A DNA stretch of 64,000 bases, taken from positions 124,001 through 188,000 of the forward strand of contig JAQOTA010000026.1 of NCBI GenBank assembly GCA_029532415.1, written 5' to 3'. This DNA is from Marasmius tenuissimus. Lineage: Eukaryota; Basidiomycota; Agaricomycetes; Agaricales; Marasmiaceae. Under the pieces are notes generated by a model that saw only the letters and a program-made list of their open reading frames with translations, made no database searches and was not told the origin of the DNA. Positions 22,764-33,720 of the stretch are shown here, in pieces. Both the position numbers and the translations under genes were made by a program. Positions within the stretch are counted from its first letter, which is position 1. Each line of letters starts with the position of its first letter.

Positions 22764-24078
22764 TTCACAAGTACAAGACTACACTGAGAATGTGCCTACA
22801 TGACCACCTCCTTCTTGCACAAGATTGGGCCAATCCCTTCGTCTCTGTGACCATTTTCCGGAGTATGGTACCCTCAATCAAAAGGTGGCTAAGTCGAACT
22901 CCAGCTCCATTCACAACTGCTTTGTTTACGGCCTCATCGCCCAGGCCACACACCCCTCCTCCAACACTACCACCTCCCGCAATCCTTACCTCTATGCCGT
23001 CAGTATTCGTGCTACCCTTGCCTCCTTGTTTGAACTTCTCCGCCTCTTATCCTCCACCTCCTATGACGCCTCCGATACCTCCACTGCCTTCTGCAATGCT
23101 GGAGGACGACGACGATAAAGACGACAACATCGAAATAACGGGAGTACGACTGGCTCTTGAAGATGTGATGGTGGAATGCGAGCTTGATGAAGACAAAGAT
23201 AGTATAATGCTCTGGTAGGAGCTTCCAGTATGTCCTCTATCTCTCACATATCACATGGAAAGCCATACTCAGATGATCTTACAGCCCTCCCTTCTTGCTG
23301 ATGCAAATCTTTGGCCAGGAGTCTGAAACCACTGCTTCCCGCCGTTCGACCACACTGTGTATACCTCGCATTCGTTCTATTCGGTCGCCAGAATACAACA
23401 TGTCTTTCATGTTCCTCAGTATCAGAGGCTTGACGGGGCTGATCGATGGATAGATGATGAGTGTATCAATGGTTGCGCAGGGCTCCTTCAGCAGAACTTT
23501 CACGATTCAAACGTTGACTGTGCCATCTTATCGACTTACGTTGTCCCCGAAGTCTTGAAAAATAACATGCACACTGAGACGGCGTGGCGAAGTGCTCATC
23601 GCACACAGTACTGGACCAAGCATATCTAGATCATCCCGATTCACAATAAAGATGATCATCACTGGGGATTGGCTGTGGTCAGAGTCGCGAAGGAGGAAAT
23701 CCAACTCTTTGATAGGTTTGGGTTGCAAGAGTTCGTTGAGAGATGGTTACCAGTAGAATTGGGGTCTCTGTACATGCTCTCGTTGCTGACTCCTACCCAT
23801 TACAGAAGATGCAGGTGGTCGTCAGCCGACTCGTTAACATGGCAAAGGATCATGGGTATCTGCCAATTTTTCCCTCTCTCTCCACCCTATCGGATTGGAC
23901 AGCGCGGCCTCTCCAAATGAATAGGGTACAACACAACAGTTATGAATGTGGAGTGTGGGTCTTATGGATGATAGCAGCCATACTTCGTGGATTTGATTAT
24001 GCTTTCATTGAGGAACAACACATCTCCCGTTTTCGTCAATATTTAGCTAACCTTGTACGCACACTTCCTGTAAGCTAG
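22764..24078 (+). pseudogene. Ulp1-like SUMO protease domain, C-terminal part of the KDZ fusion
   Basis: Cysteine peptidase of the C48 family, expected to cleave SUMO-like conjugates. A Pro-rich linker with an acidic block (LEDDDDKDDN) near 23100 leads into the domain. Family landmarks: DECINGCAGLLQ, CAILSTY, AWRSAHRTQYWTKHI, the catalytic His in HHWGLAVV (about 23660), Asp in QLFDRFG, and Cys in ECGVWVLWM (about 23950), ending RTLPVS at 24076. The three catalytic residues are present, yet TGA at 23324-23326 and TAG at 23627-23629 interrupt the frame; the latter stands where the family has Trp (TGG to TAG). In basidiomycete KDZ elements this domain is known as a fusion to the transposase, and the frame and order here agree. 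Confidence 0.82.
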
Positions 24079-24105
24079 CATATATCTCTATATATCATAT
24101 TTCTG

Positions 24106-24796
24106 TCAGCCTAACATCCTGTTCCTCCACCGCTGCCAATTGGAGTCTGCTAGATCTTGCACCATGAGATCTCGCCAGTCTGCATTGCTGTAAGCAAAAA
24201 CAGGATTTCCCGTCCTCCGTCTGATCTTGTCTTCCTCCCGTCAGGTTTTGGCCTTCTGCTCAATGAACTTGACAACATCCTCAAAGGAAAAGTATGTCAC
24301 AATGGGCCAGATTGAATAACGGAAATAATACCTTGTACAACAACCTTCTATCTGTACCACCAGGGAGCTTATCCCAAACCTTGAACCACTGAACAACACT
24401 AGCAAAAACCATCCGCTTGACTTCGAGAACATTGCCATTAAGCTCGTGTTGAATTGGAGGAACAGATGTATCGATGGCCATGCTCATCTGCCTCCCGAAC
24501 TCTTGGAATTCAGCACATGAACCAGGCAAAGTGTGATCAGGAGGTGTGAGCTGAGCAGCAAGATAGGAACGGGCCAATGCCAAAGTGAAGTTGTTGGTGG
24601 AAAATTTGATGGAGGCAGGTGGTGGTAGCAGGACTCGCGATCCAGGATGTCTTTGCTGGAACTCGGTAAACTCTTTATATTGTTTTTGCGTGAGGTAGGG
24701 ATCAAGTGGGCTGGGAGGAACAGAGGCTCTGTCAATAGCCGGCAGCACCTCAGCTGACTGGAGATTATTCTGTGAACTTAGAAATCGGGAGGACAT
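24106..24796 (-). pseudogene. KDZ passenger gene B, copy 2 (one in-frame stop)
   Basis: ATG at 24796 starts MSSRFLSSQNNLQ, followed by LTQKQYKEFTEFQQRHPGS, PGSCAEFQEFGRQ and VVQWFKVWDKLPGG. An intron (24331-24280, GTATTA to GAG in my reading) joins in phase to DVVKFIEQKAKT, then TGA at 24241-24243. Beyond the stop the same frame continues 45 codons to 24106 (REEDKIRRR, NPVFAYSNADWRDL, SNWQRWRNR) and keeps matching copy 1 (4850-5627), so the TGA is a premature stop, probably a former CGA. The first codons overlap, antisense, exon 2 of passenger gene A. Function unknown. Confidence 0.7.
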
Positions 24797-25487
24797 TCTA
24801 GCGAAAAAATGAAGGAACTACGCTAAGAATACGTGTGTCTTCCCAGATTCTTGACCAGAACATACATGCTCATTAGATTCCAGAGCTCAAGAAAGGAAGC
24901 TGAGAAAGCAGGAGAGTGACGAAACTAAGAGGGCTCTTTGGGAGGATAGGTCGCAGACAGAAGTGTGACTGTGCGTTGCTATTTCTCTTCCTTGCTGATG
25001 GCTAATGACCTCTACCTCCTCAATCAGGGACTCTTTGAAGCACCTTCGCTCGCTAGAGGAAAGCATCAACCAGGAGCTATTGAAATCCGGATCAGAGTAT
25101 CTTGAACGACTGTTTGCAGAGTTCCTGGCTTGGACTCAATCTTCCTCGGAGACCGACATATTACCACTTGAACTTCCTTTCAAAGTTTTCAATTCTATGC
25201 TCGATGCTGCAGCAAAGGTTGGCAACACAATCTTGAACGGATACGGAGCCTATGCAGAGTGGAAAGAGTGTCAGAGGTTGACCCGGCATATACGTTGCTT
25301 CATTCTATGCATGAATGAGTGGGAGGCAAACCATCTGGAGCATTGTGCGGAAGTAGTCTCGGGGGGGAAAAGTGTTCTTGAAGATCTCCATTCGAAGGGT
25401 AGCCTTGAGTTCCAGGGAGCATTGACAAAGCAATGGTTGGATCGTGCTACAGTAAAAATTTATATCGCAGCACTCGATAAGTTCTAG
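24782..25487 (+). pseudogene. KDZ passenger gene A, copy 2 (5' end lost, one stop)
   Basis: Paralogue of 758-1656. A 51-nt exon (24782-24832) reads NREDILAKK, TGA, RNYAKN and aligns codon for codon with exon 2 of copy 1, where the TGA position (24810-24812) holds CGA (926-928). The next exon begins about 24884 (AQERKLRKQES, KRALWED), and the long last exon runs to 25485 with SEYLERLFAEFLAW, LPFKVFNSML, AKVGNTILNGYGAY and WKECQRLTRHIRCF. No counterpart of exon 1 was found upstream, where passenger gene B lies on the other strand. The C-terminal frame is open, including the Arg that is a stop in copy 1. Confidence 0.7.
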
Positions 25488-26352
25488 TCTTTGTATTTTG
25501 CCATCTGCTCTCATAAATACATAAGTATATATCCACATTGTGAATCGCGATCAGCCGACCTGGAGTTGTCTACTATCATTTTCTGAACTTCCATATGTTG
25601 CCTGTCCAGCCCGGCAATGTTTGTTGTGAACAACAAATAGTAACACTGCCAGCTCATCGTCTACCCCGGTTCATATTCACAGGTTGGCTTGCGACCACTA
25701 CCACAACCATCCCCAAGGACCTCAAGTGCTCATTTAGGTGTGGTACCCTCCGCTAAGCTGAGCACACAGTGCTGTACAGTTATCTTCACAGGTAACACAT
25801 TTCTTTCACTCTGCTGCATCCTTGTTCACCTCAAACCTCACAATGACCGCCACCGTTTGTAGGACCTCTCGAAAAATTGCAGTTACCTTGTTCTCAACCT
25901 CAGTTTTGATCTTTCTTCTGTCTCCTGGAATGGAAGGCCTAGACTCCTCACGCTTCTCTTGAAGCTCAGCTCAACTCATGGCACCAGATTCGCAACGTTG
26001 CCATCCTCAGCGCTTCGTCGGAGTAAAATTTCAAGGGAGTCGACCTGAATTCCCACCGCTCAAATCGCGTCCTGATTCCTTATTAGAGGTCCATTGCAAA
26101 AAATTTCTTCGCTCAGCTTTTTCTCCTCAACCTCCATCATCCAGATTGCCTAGCCGCTTTTTCGTGAGAGGCCCGTCCCAGCCTCACGAAAGGTTTGTCA
26201 TGAATTTTCTTCTGATTTTGGTATATTTACTTACCTCAGTTGTGTACCGATCTGTCTTCGATAGCATATCTTTTTTGTGCAACTCAAAAATTCATGAGCC
26301 CCATATGTGATTCTCCCTTGTCCCGTTGTCCCGTGTTCTGATATCCCGTCAT
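25488..26352. other. Intergenic part of the KDZ transposon
   Basis: Between passenger genes A and C. A Kozak-like CACAATGACC at about 25839 opens a short hydrophobic frame (TLFSTSVLIFLLS) that ends after about 40 codons; I cannot tie it to gene C. The stretch may hold the promoter and a 5' exon of gene C. Confidence 0.4.
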
Positions 26353-29300
26353 TAGAGTGGTCCCAACTCGCCAACCTACTCTGTCAAAGAGTACTCACCC
26401 GAGGATTGGGCAGCAGCTGCTATGATGGAGGCTGCCAAGAGGCAGAAGGACATTACTACAGCCCAGGAGGCGGTCTCCCATCTGCCAGTGGAATCGTTCA
26501 CGTCGCCGAAACGTATGATCAGACCAACCGAGTCTGCCAGCCCGACTGTTCACCGCATTGCGGCAGAACGAGCTAGGTCTGCAGGAATGCAACCTCCACA
26601 GCCTACCTCACAACCTCCCTTCCAAGTTGAGGAGGTGGGGCGTAACGGTCCTGCTATCTCTCCTGGGCTGTTTGGCCATACATTGCCCTCCCCAGGTCCA
26701 TTCAGTCATACAGTGCCTTCGGTGCCTTTGACAGTACCTTCCCCAGTTCCATTTAGTCCAACAGCACCTGGCAGTCCATTTGTAACGTTTGGCTACCCAC
26801 CTCAGGACAGCTCTCACCCTACCGGAAATTCGTATGGTTTCTTAGCCCCTTCGAACCAGGCCTACGGATACTCGAATGTGCATTACCATTACCCCAGTCA
26901 AAATGTGGGATATGGACCAGCCCACTATCCTATAATTTCCCCCTTGGCGCAGGTATCACCCTCTGCCCATTCACCTGGCCCACCTCTACCTACATCAGCC
27001 ACCCTCAGGGTATCCCCACAGCCATCATCAGTAGCCATAGCACCTGCTACTGCCACTTCCCTCCCTCCATCCGAGCCCACAGCAGCTCACAAACCGGCTT
27101 GCGCCAATGCATCGGGTTTGACCTCCGACTCAGGACCTTCTACCCCTCTTGACAGCACTGATGACAAAGAAAATATGCTGCCCTCCTGCGACCCAAAGGA
27201 GACTCAAGGACCTGAGACAAAAGATAGTGAATGTGCATTGGAAGAGGAGGAGACACTGCTTGGCCGAGAGGGACTCCCAGGTCTCGATGAGGAAGAAAGC
27301 GAAGGTGATGAGGAGCGACAAAATGTTGGCGGTAGACCAAGGAAGGAGGATGCTGAAGCTGCCGAAACTATATGCAAAGAGGTCGGAGAGATGATCGTTG
27401 CCAAGTGCAAGGAGAAGGGGATCGAGACGGGTTTGGTGTACGGCAAGATCGGTGGGAAGGTCTCGCGCGCCCAACGCCGGAAGACCATATGGAACGGTTT
27501 TCAGTCGTTGGCTGCCTCACCCAATCTTGAGCACAGGAGGATAGCACTCGAATCCTTGGCCAACTCGGAGTGCGCATGGGATGGTGAGCATCATAATACT
27601 CTTGTATTTCCATTCTGTTACTCACACGCTTGCACATTATGTAGGCAAATCCAAGCCCTCAACATTTCAACTGAAGACTGCGTATTGTCTTTTTCTTGGT
27701 GAAGCACGGCGAGGAGGGAGCAAAGAACCTGCTACAGTTATACAAGATGATGCGAGAGATCGACACAGAGGAGATGAAGGGGTCGCGAAAGCGCAGCTTT
27801 GAAGCTGCTAAGTCCCATATCATGAGTATGGTAAGTGGCCGTCTGCACCAACATAAATATTGACCTCTGCTCACACATGGCCCTACAGACTACACAGCTT
27901 TGCAACGAAAAGAATATCCATGTCTGGGCCATCCTCACTGGAGGTTTGATTGGCTCCAATCAAGGATTCACCTACCTATGCCAATCGAACGAGAGCGCTG
28001 GGGTAAGTCTGTGCCCTTGACGTTGAACTACTCATGTACTGATGTTGCTCAATGGATCCAGTTTGCAAAAAAATGCCTTGCCATTTGCGACAAAGATGTT
28101 TTGTTGCTATACCAGGCTCATATACAGTAAGTGATATTTGCTCCGTCTTCGTACTGCCCTGAGGATCTGACACTTTGGCTATCAACAGAAACGAAAATGC
28201 GGTCAAGTTCACAAATAGGCAACTCGTTGCCATTGCACACGAATGTGGCCTTACACTCACCGGGTATGGGATCAACGACGACGAAGCACCTCCACAGACC
28301 AAGTCGACCGCTCCCGTCGTTAGCAAGACTCGTGTTCCTAGTCGTGCCGCAGCATCCTCCAGCAAGCCCAAACCAAAAAAAGAGGATGTTCACGATGTAC
28401 TCAAAGCTCGTGCTGGTACGTCTTCTGTTGATTTGATATCATATCCTCTTTACTCACAGACCTATCCAGATGAATGCCTAGCGCCATTGGGCAAGTCGTT
28501 CAAGAACCCGACCAACCTTCCATGGGGCCAGCTCGCCCCCGAATGCGTGGACCTTGGACTTCAGATCATCAACTATCCTCGGGATACTGCCTTCCCTTGG
28601 ACGCCAATCAAGCGCGCCAGCAAGAGCAACCGTGGGGTTCGGAGCACTGATGATGAACACAAGCCTGCCCTTATTGAGGCCTGCCATGAAGGCTCGGAGC
28701 ACCGGCTCACATTTGTAGCAGCCGATTCAATCCATGAGTCCGTTGTACTTTCTTCTATTTGCCCGGCCCTGATAGTGATCTGCAGGTCTCGAAACCGGCG
28801 AAATCCCAGTTATCATCACTGCCCCCGACAGCAAAGGAAATACCGACAAGTATTTCACTACCAAGGTTGATGGTGGCTTCAAGATTCCCAGTTGTGCTGA
28901 CGCCATTAGAGCTATGCGCGGCAGTAAGGTCAAGACCGAGCCGGGTGTAGATACGATTCCTTTGACAGTGTCATTGCCATCTGTCTCAGCATCGGTAAAC
29001 AAGCCACCCCCGACCTATGGAGCCGATGCTGATTATGAAGAGGTCGATGAGTCTGCTGAGGACAAGACTCCCAAGCCAGCTCGGAAGAATAGATGTAAGC
29101 TAATTGTCTTTATCCCCACCCCCTCACTGCTGATCATCATATACTGGAGCAGCTAGGAAGGCTAAGGAACTCAGCAAACCCATTGTCGATAGCGATAGTG
29201 ATGTAGCAAGCCCCGCCAAGGACCGTGTGTCTAAAAGTAAGCACCGTTGACTCTCGACGAAGAATGCCTTGCTAACTCCTGTCTTGTACTAGAGCCTAAG

Positions 29301-29909
29301 CCAGCCTCCTCTGGACCGTCCATTGGCCCGTTCCCCACCTCTCCTCCAAGCATCTCAACCCTTTCCACACCAAAAAAATCCGCACCACCGAAGGTCATCA
29401 CTGCACAGGAGCTCCACAACACCGACTTCAAATCCATCAACCCCCCTGTACTGAAGCGTAGTGCCGAGAGTGCTAGCGACGGGCCTTCGAACAAGAAAGC
29501 TAAGACAACGATTCCACCGGTATCGAACACCATATCATTGCCCGTCGGTGCTGATACTACGGTGGCCGCTACCAACCCCGCAATGCTGCTACAACCTCAG
29601 CAAACTCCTCCTGCTGCCGCCAGCCCCGCAACGCTGCCGCAACCGCCCCCTCAGATTCAGCAGCTACCTGCTCAATGGCACGGCCAGCCAACGTATCCAC
29701 CCCCAGCCCATCCTGGCCAATTTCCACCCGGACAATTCACGGCTTCGGCACCCTACCAGCATGGGCAGGCCCCGCTGGTGTCAGCGGCCGCTTTCCAGCA
29801 GATGCAGGCTCAGATGCAGGCGCAGATGCAGGCTCAGATGGACATGTACCAGTCGTTCCTTGCGCAACGTCAGGGCGATCAGCGCCCTGAGGGACCACCT
29901 CAGGCCTAG
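26353..29909 (+). CDS. KDZ passenger gene C: large multi-exon protein of unknown function
   Basis: Exons inferred at about 26353-27590, 27643-27830, 27889-28002, 28062-28126, 28189-28415, from 28470, and further ones to the stop at 29907. Parts in order: SPEDWAAAAMMEAAKRQ; a long Pro/Ser/Tyr-rich disordered region; GGRPRKEDAEA (AT-hook-like) with AKCKEKGIETGLVYGKIGGK; GAKNLLQLYKMMREI; NIHVWAILTGGLIGSNQGF; CDKDVLLLYQAHI; CVDLGLQIINYPRDTAFPW; a Gln/Pro-rich tail with a QAQM repeat. I recall similar large proteins being common in Agaricomycetes, without a known role. The junction after NSECAWDG is problematic: the frame that continues downstream has TGA at 27672-27674, or else there is a frameshift, so the gene may be damaged. 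The 5' exon is not defined. Confidence 0.6.
29798..29840 (+). repeat. 12-bp tandem repeat coding Gln-Ala-Gln-Met
   Basis: Three to four near-perfect copies of CAGATGCAGGCK within the tail of passenger gene C, encoding a (QAQM)n run. In-frame units like this change copy number easily. Confidence 0.8.
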
Positions 29910-30321
29910 GCTTATACAAGCTCTCAGCCGTTATATCGCACACAGGCATTTCATTTCTTGTTCACGGTTCATTTTCCGTTATTTTCTGTCCGTTATCTAC
30001 TGTCTTTACACGTCTTTCTATGTTTCTCCCCGCTCCCCTACCTACCCCCGTCGTCTCGTTCTACTTTCCGTCTCGCCCTCCCTCCTCTCCACCCTCCTCT
30101 GTACCCTGCATCCATGTTCAATCCTTGCCCTTGCCATTCAAAGTACCTTTCTTGTTAGGGACCATATCATACACGCATATACCGCTGAAACGTATCGCAC
30201 CGAATAAGGCCTGCCCTATCATCCCCCGAATAAACCCTGCTTATTTGAGCCCCCCTCATTGAGCACCTTGATTGCGCACGAATGGAGGCCATTATTGGTA
30301 GTGACCTCACCCATGGAGGCC

Positions 30322-30402
30322 AACCAGTTAGGTAGGTTTCCCACGTACAAGGAACCCATCCTATTAGGTCACCTTGACCTGTCACAAGAGGTGCCCAAGG
30401 TG
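30322..30402 (-). repeat. Right terminal inverted repeat of the KDZ transposon
   Basis: 81 bp matching 17924-18004 in inverted orientation, ungapped. The last bases are GGTGCCCAAGGTG. Confidence 0.88.
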
Positions 30403-30410
30403 AATTTTAG
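30403..30410. repeat. Target-site duplication, right (AATTTTAG)
   Basis: Direct 8-bp repeat matching 17916-17923, immediately outside the right inverted repeat. Confidence 0.85.
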
Positions 30411-32047
30411 CTCAACGACTTTTCGGTCACGTAGCCAGATATACCTGTCGTTCGCGATAGCCACTCAATGTTCATCGCTCCTAGAGACCAGTGTTGGCTC
30501 AAGCGGCCACCAAAACGGGTGCACTGAATCTCTACAACGCTTTGACATGCCACATACCTCCAAAAACGTGCGTCAATGGCATAACGCTTTGACCTCACCA
30601 ATTTACGATATGCAGGGCAGGGCACTCCCTCCAAACGACGCCGGTCTAACCATTCCAAATAACCACTTCAGAAGCCTTTCCTCAAAAACCAGCCTCCCCC
30701 TCGACATCTCCCTTTGCACGCAGACGCATCCCATCCCACCGTCCCCAGATCTACCTCGACTCACATACAACACCTCCCCCTCCGGCGATCGTGGATCTCG
30801 ATATGTTTCTTCACGCAGGATATCATCTCGTGAAGGAAGTTTTTCGACGAACGGGAACAGGAGTTAGGTGTGGAGTCGGAGTTGGAGGATGATGAGAAGA
30901 GACGCACGTCCTTGCGCTGGCGGATTCATTAGCATGGAATTGTATCTGAGAGGGGGCCCTTGCAGATTCGTTGGGGTGTTCCTGGTACCAAGAAGGTTGA
31001 GGATGATGTGAAATCCGTGTTGATAACACGGACGAACAAAACAGAAATGGCGAAGCTATCCTCAGCTCGTAACCGCATCGGCGAAGAAGAAGCAGCTTTC
31101 ATTGTCGATTTTGAAGCACGCAGGACCCAGAGAAAGACATGAAGACGCGGGAGAAGCAGTTGAAGAGGCAGGAACGTGCAGGAACGGCTTGGGTCGTTGT
31201 TCTGCTGGCGTACCCGCGAAGAAGAACTCGGGGATCTTGGAACGGGGAGTGGAGAGGACGGAGAGGGTGAAGTTGGAGAGGTTGCATGGGTCATTTGGGT
31301 TTGTAGCGCCGTCAACGAAGCCCTTTGCACCGCCGGCGCCTCGTCGTTCCTCTAGAGGTATGGTTGCGCCTGTTCCGGGCCCAGGCCCGAGAAAGGCTCT
31401 ACTGCGACATGCAGATGTTTTGGAGAGGAGGAGGAGGCTACGCCGTTCGAGGTCGTTTGCTGGGTTTATGGAGGCCGTTGGAATGGAACTGTGAATTCTA
31501 GATCTGAAGGGCCGGACCGGGACCTACAGAGGAGGCAAGCTTACTGTTTCTGGCCTCTTCCCCCCTCTCAATCGACGAAATTACGAGCCTACTTATGACA
31601 TATGCTTCCATGCCAGCCTGTGCCGCTGCATCCCGCCCATGGAATGATCGCCGTTGCCGACACTGCGACTGACCTGATCTGGGATGGGTGCAGGGTTAGC
31701 GCACCTACTCTGCTTGGCCTCAGCATTGAGCAACAATCTCCTGCTCCTCAATAATGTACTCGGTCGACTTCGGATATCTGTCAATGTATTTCTTAGCACT
31801 CGAAATGGACGTGTGAATGAATGGAAAGACTACGACGATGGCCACGTATGATTAAATTCCAACATCCAGATGCGAAAGTAAGTACAAGTAAAAGCACAAG
31901 CAAATGACGAGGGGAGGTAGGTAACACCGTCTTTTAAGGGAGATGACAAGAAACGAAAAAGATATTACAAAAAACCTGAGGTTCGAAGCGTATATAATAC
32001 ACATAAAATAGTCGGTAAACGTCCAAGGGTGTGAGAGAGAGGAGCCC
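30411..32047. other. Intergenic region with a possible gene fragment
   Basis: Mostly non-coding. On the plus strand, open frames at about 30960-31140 (KKVEDDVKSVLITRTNKTEMAK) and 31102-31494 (KKNSGILERGVERTERVKLE, then a Pro-rich stretch and RRRRLRRSRSFAGFMEAVG) have a coding-like composition but do not join into a gene with a start. They may be remnants of a host gene. No family recognised. Confidence 0.3.
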
Positions 32048-32959
32048 TCATCGGATGAGCTTGAAGTAGAGTATCACGAATACGACGATGACCAGGACGA
32101 CGGCGAGCGCGCTCAGTATGAACCGTTGTTTGTACATCCTGCAAGTCGAACAGTTCAGCACACCGAGAGACAACAGAGAAAATTGAACGTACTGCCTAAT
32201 CATCCCTTTCAACGTTACAGACGCACGGTCAATCGACGTGTCCGCCTTTCGTAGCTGCACAAGAATGGATATATCAGGGTACCGGAGCAAAACTTTCCAG
32301 AGCAACGTACCGTGTCTCTCGTTCCCTCAATCCGTTCCCTATCCTGTCCTAGATTTCTCAAGATATCCGCCCCAAGCGCCTCTGTCTCCAGCGCAACCCT
32401 CGTCGCATCGTCCAACCTCCGACTCCCATCCTCCAACGTCTGCGTTCCGCTCAATAATCTCGTCCTCTCGTCCTGATACGGATCGTCTGACCTCGAAATA
32501 CCCGTCCCCATTCGATTTGGACCTAACAGCTCCCCTCGCGAAGCCTTGAGATGCATATCCTTCGCAACCCTCTTGAGCCTGTTCATATCAATTTTCGATT
32601 GTTTCAATTGCGAAGCGTATTGAGGACGAATGGAAGCGGGTATTTGGGACAGTTCGTGTTCGAGTTGAGAGACTAAGTCGTCTGCTTCGTCGAGTTCGAG
32701 TTCGACTTTGCGAAGGGTCGCTTTGCGGTGTTCTACATAGCGTTGTTAGTTGGGGTTTTCGTAGGCAGAAGAAGTGAAAGCCGGAAGATGTCAGAGCACC
32801 GAGCTCGCGGAATATTGCCAGTGTCGACTCTAAGAGAGTAATGAACTCACCCCCGTATTGCTCAACGACCTCCCTCTCCAATTTATCCCGCACACTCCTG
32901 ATGATGTGTTCAAAGTCTTGATGGTAAGCATCGAAAAGGCTCGCTGGCGTTTCGTCCAT
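32048..32959 (-). CDS. VTI1: Vti1-family v-SNARE
   Basis: Vesicle SNARE for transport among Golgi, endosome and vacuole. Four exons join in phase: 32959-32851, 32732-32311, 32254-32193 and 32138-32048. The N-terminal Vti1 helical domain starts MDETPASLFDAYHQDFE and includes RKVELELDEADDLVSQLEHEL. The SNARE motif runs from DATRVALETEALGADILRNL through TSIDRASVTLKGM. A C-terminal anchor, FILSALAVVLVIVVFVILYF, ends with KLIR. Length (about 227 residues) and architecture fit the family, and no damage is visible. It is the clearest intact housekeeping gene here and marks a host island between the KDZ transposon and the peroxidase relic. Confidence 0.92.
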
Positions 32960-33700
32960 CTTGGTATATTTGGCCAGTAAAGAATAATGTTAGGAGTAGG
33001 CCACGTTTGACAAGGAAGAAGAGAAGTAGGTGTAGCGGTGGTCGACGACGGAGACGGTAACGATGACAAGAGAGAACAATGTCCCTGGCCAGTGGAGTGC
33101 TGGATTAGGGATGTCTTTCTCACGGTCTGCCTGTTTTGCCGTCCTGAGCATTTGATTTTCAATTCCGAAGCTCAAACTGAACCTCGACGTCCTCCTCCTC
33201 AGTATCTCCTCTGACAACAAGTTCAACCCAAACGAAGCGGGTCAGGACTATGTCCTTCTCTGTGTGCCAAACCTTCTCAGTAACGAAAATTTTCAAACGA
33301 AGCGCTGGCATATTATCAAATCGTGCCTCCGATAGTTTTCAAATCTTGGGCACCATCTAATCCGATCTCCCAAAGGCGAACTACCCGTTCAGATATATCT
33401 GACTTGCCCAGCTCCAGTAGTGACTACTTAGTACCATCAAGCTGCGATTTATCAAGACCACTCACCTTCAGACCCGGGAACTCGCGTCGGATATACTACA
33501 ACTCAAACCTACCGTTGAATGGAGCTGTCAGATGCTAATCACAGGTATACTAGTAACTGCTTGGACCACTTGATTTTCGGGTTCGCCGTCTTCGAGGCCC
33601 AAGGGTGGCCGCGTGGAATCCTGTTCAAGGGCTTCAATTATATCCGCTGAATTGAACGGTAACTTGAGAACTGGTACCTTGAGATCGTGACGACCCTATG
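32960..33700. other. Intergenic region upstream of VTI1
   Basis: Probable 5' flank of VTI1 and of the peroxidase relic on the opposite strand. No exon supported. Confidence 0.4.
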
Positions 33701-33720
33701 TAACGGACCAGCTTGCCGTC

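Larger units (their letters stand above)
17924..30402 (+). mobile_element. Complete 12.5-kb KDZ transposon with passenger genes
   Basis: Both ends are visible. The outermost 81 bp at each end (17924-18004 and 30322-30402) are inverted repeats that align without gaps, with 69 of 81 positions identical by my count; each starts CACCTT(A/G)GGCACC. Directly outside lies the same 8-mer, AATTTTAG, in direct orientation (17916-17923 and 30403-30410), a target-site duplication of the length reported for Zisupton-type elements. Inside, in order: a decayed CxC1-KDZ-Ulp1 gene (+), an LTR fragment nested within it, passenger gene B (-), passenger gene A (+) and passenger gene C (+). The transposase is broken, so the element is non-autonomous now. 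The ends were found by eye and the identity figure should be treated as approximate. Confidence 0.88.

Noticed and set aside
25839..25965. Short hydrophobic frame with a good start context upstream of passenger gene C
   Set aside because: It ends after about 40 codons and cannot be joined in phase to the next exon; not listed as a gene.
29461..30207. 248-codon plus-strand open frame rich in Arg and Ser
   Set aside because: It is an alternative frame of the last exon of passenger gene C, extended by chance into non-coding, pyrimidine-rich DNA.
30259..30867. 202-codon open frame spanning the right end of the KDZ transposon
   Set aside because: It runs through the inverted repeat and target duplication, has no family resemblance, and is most likely chance.
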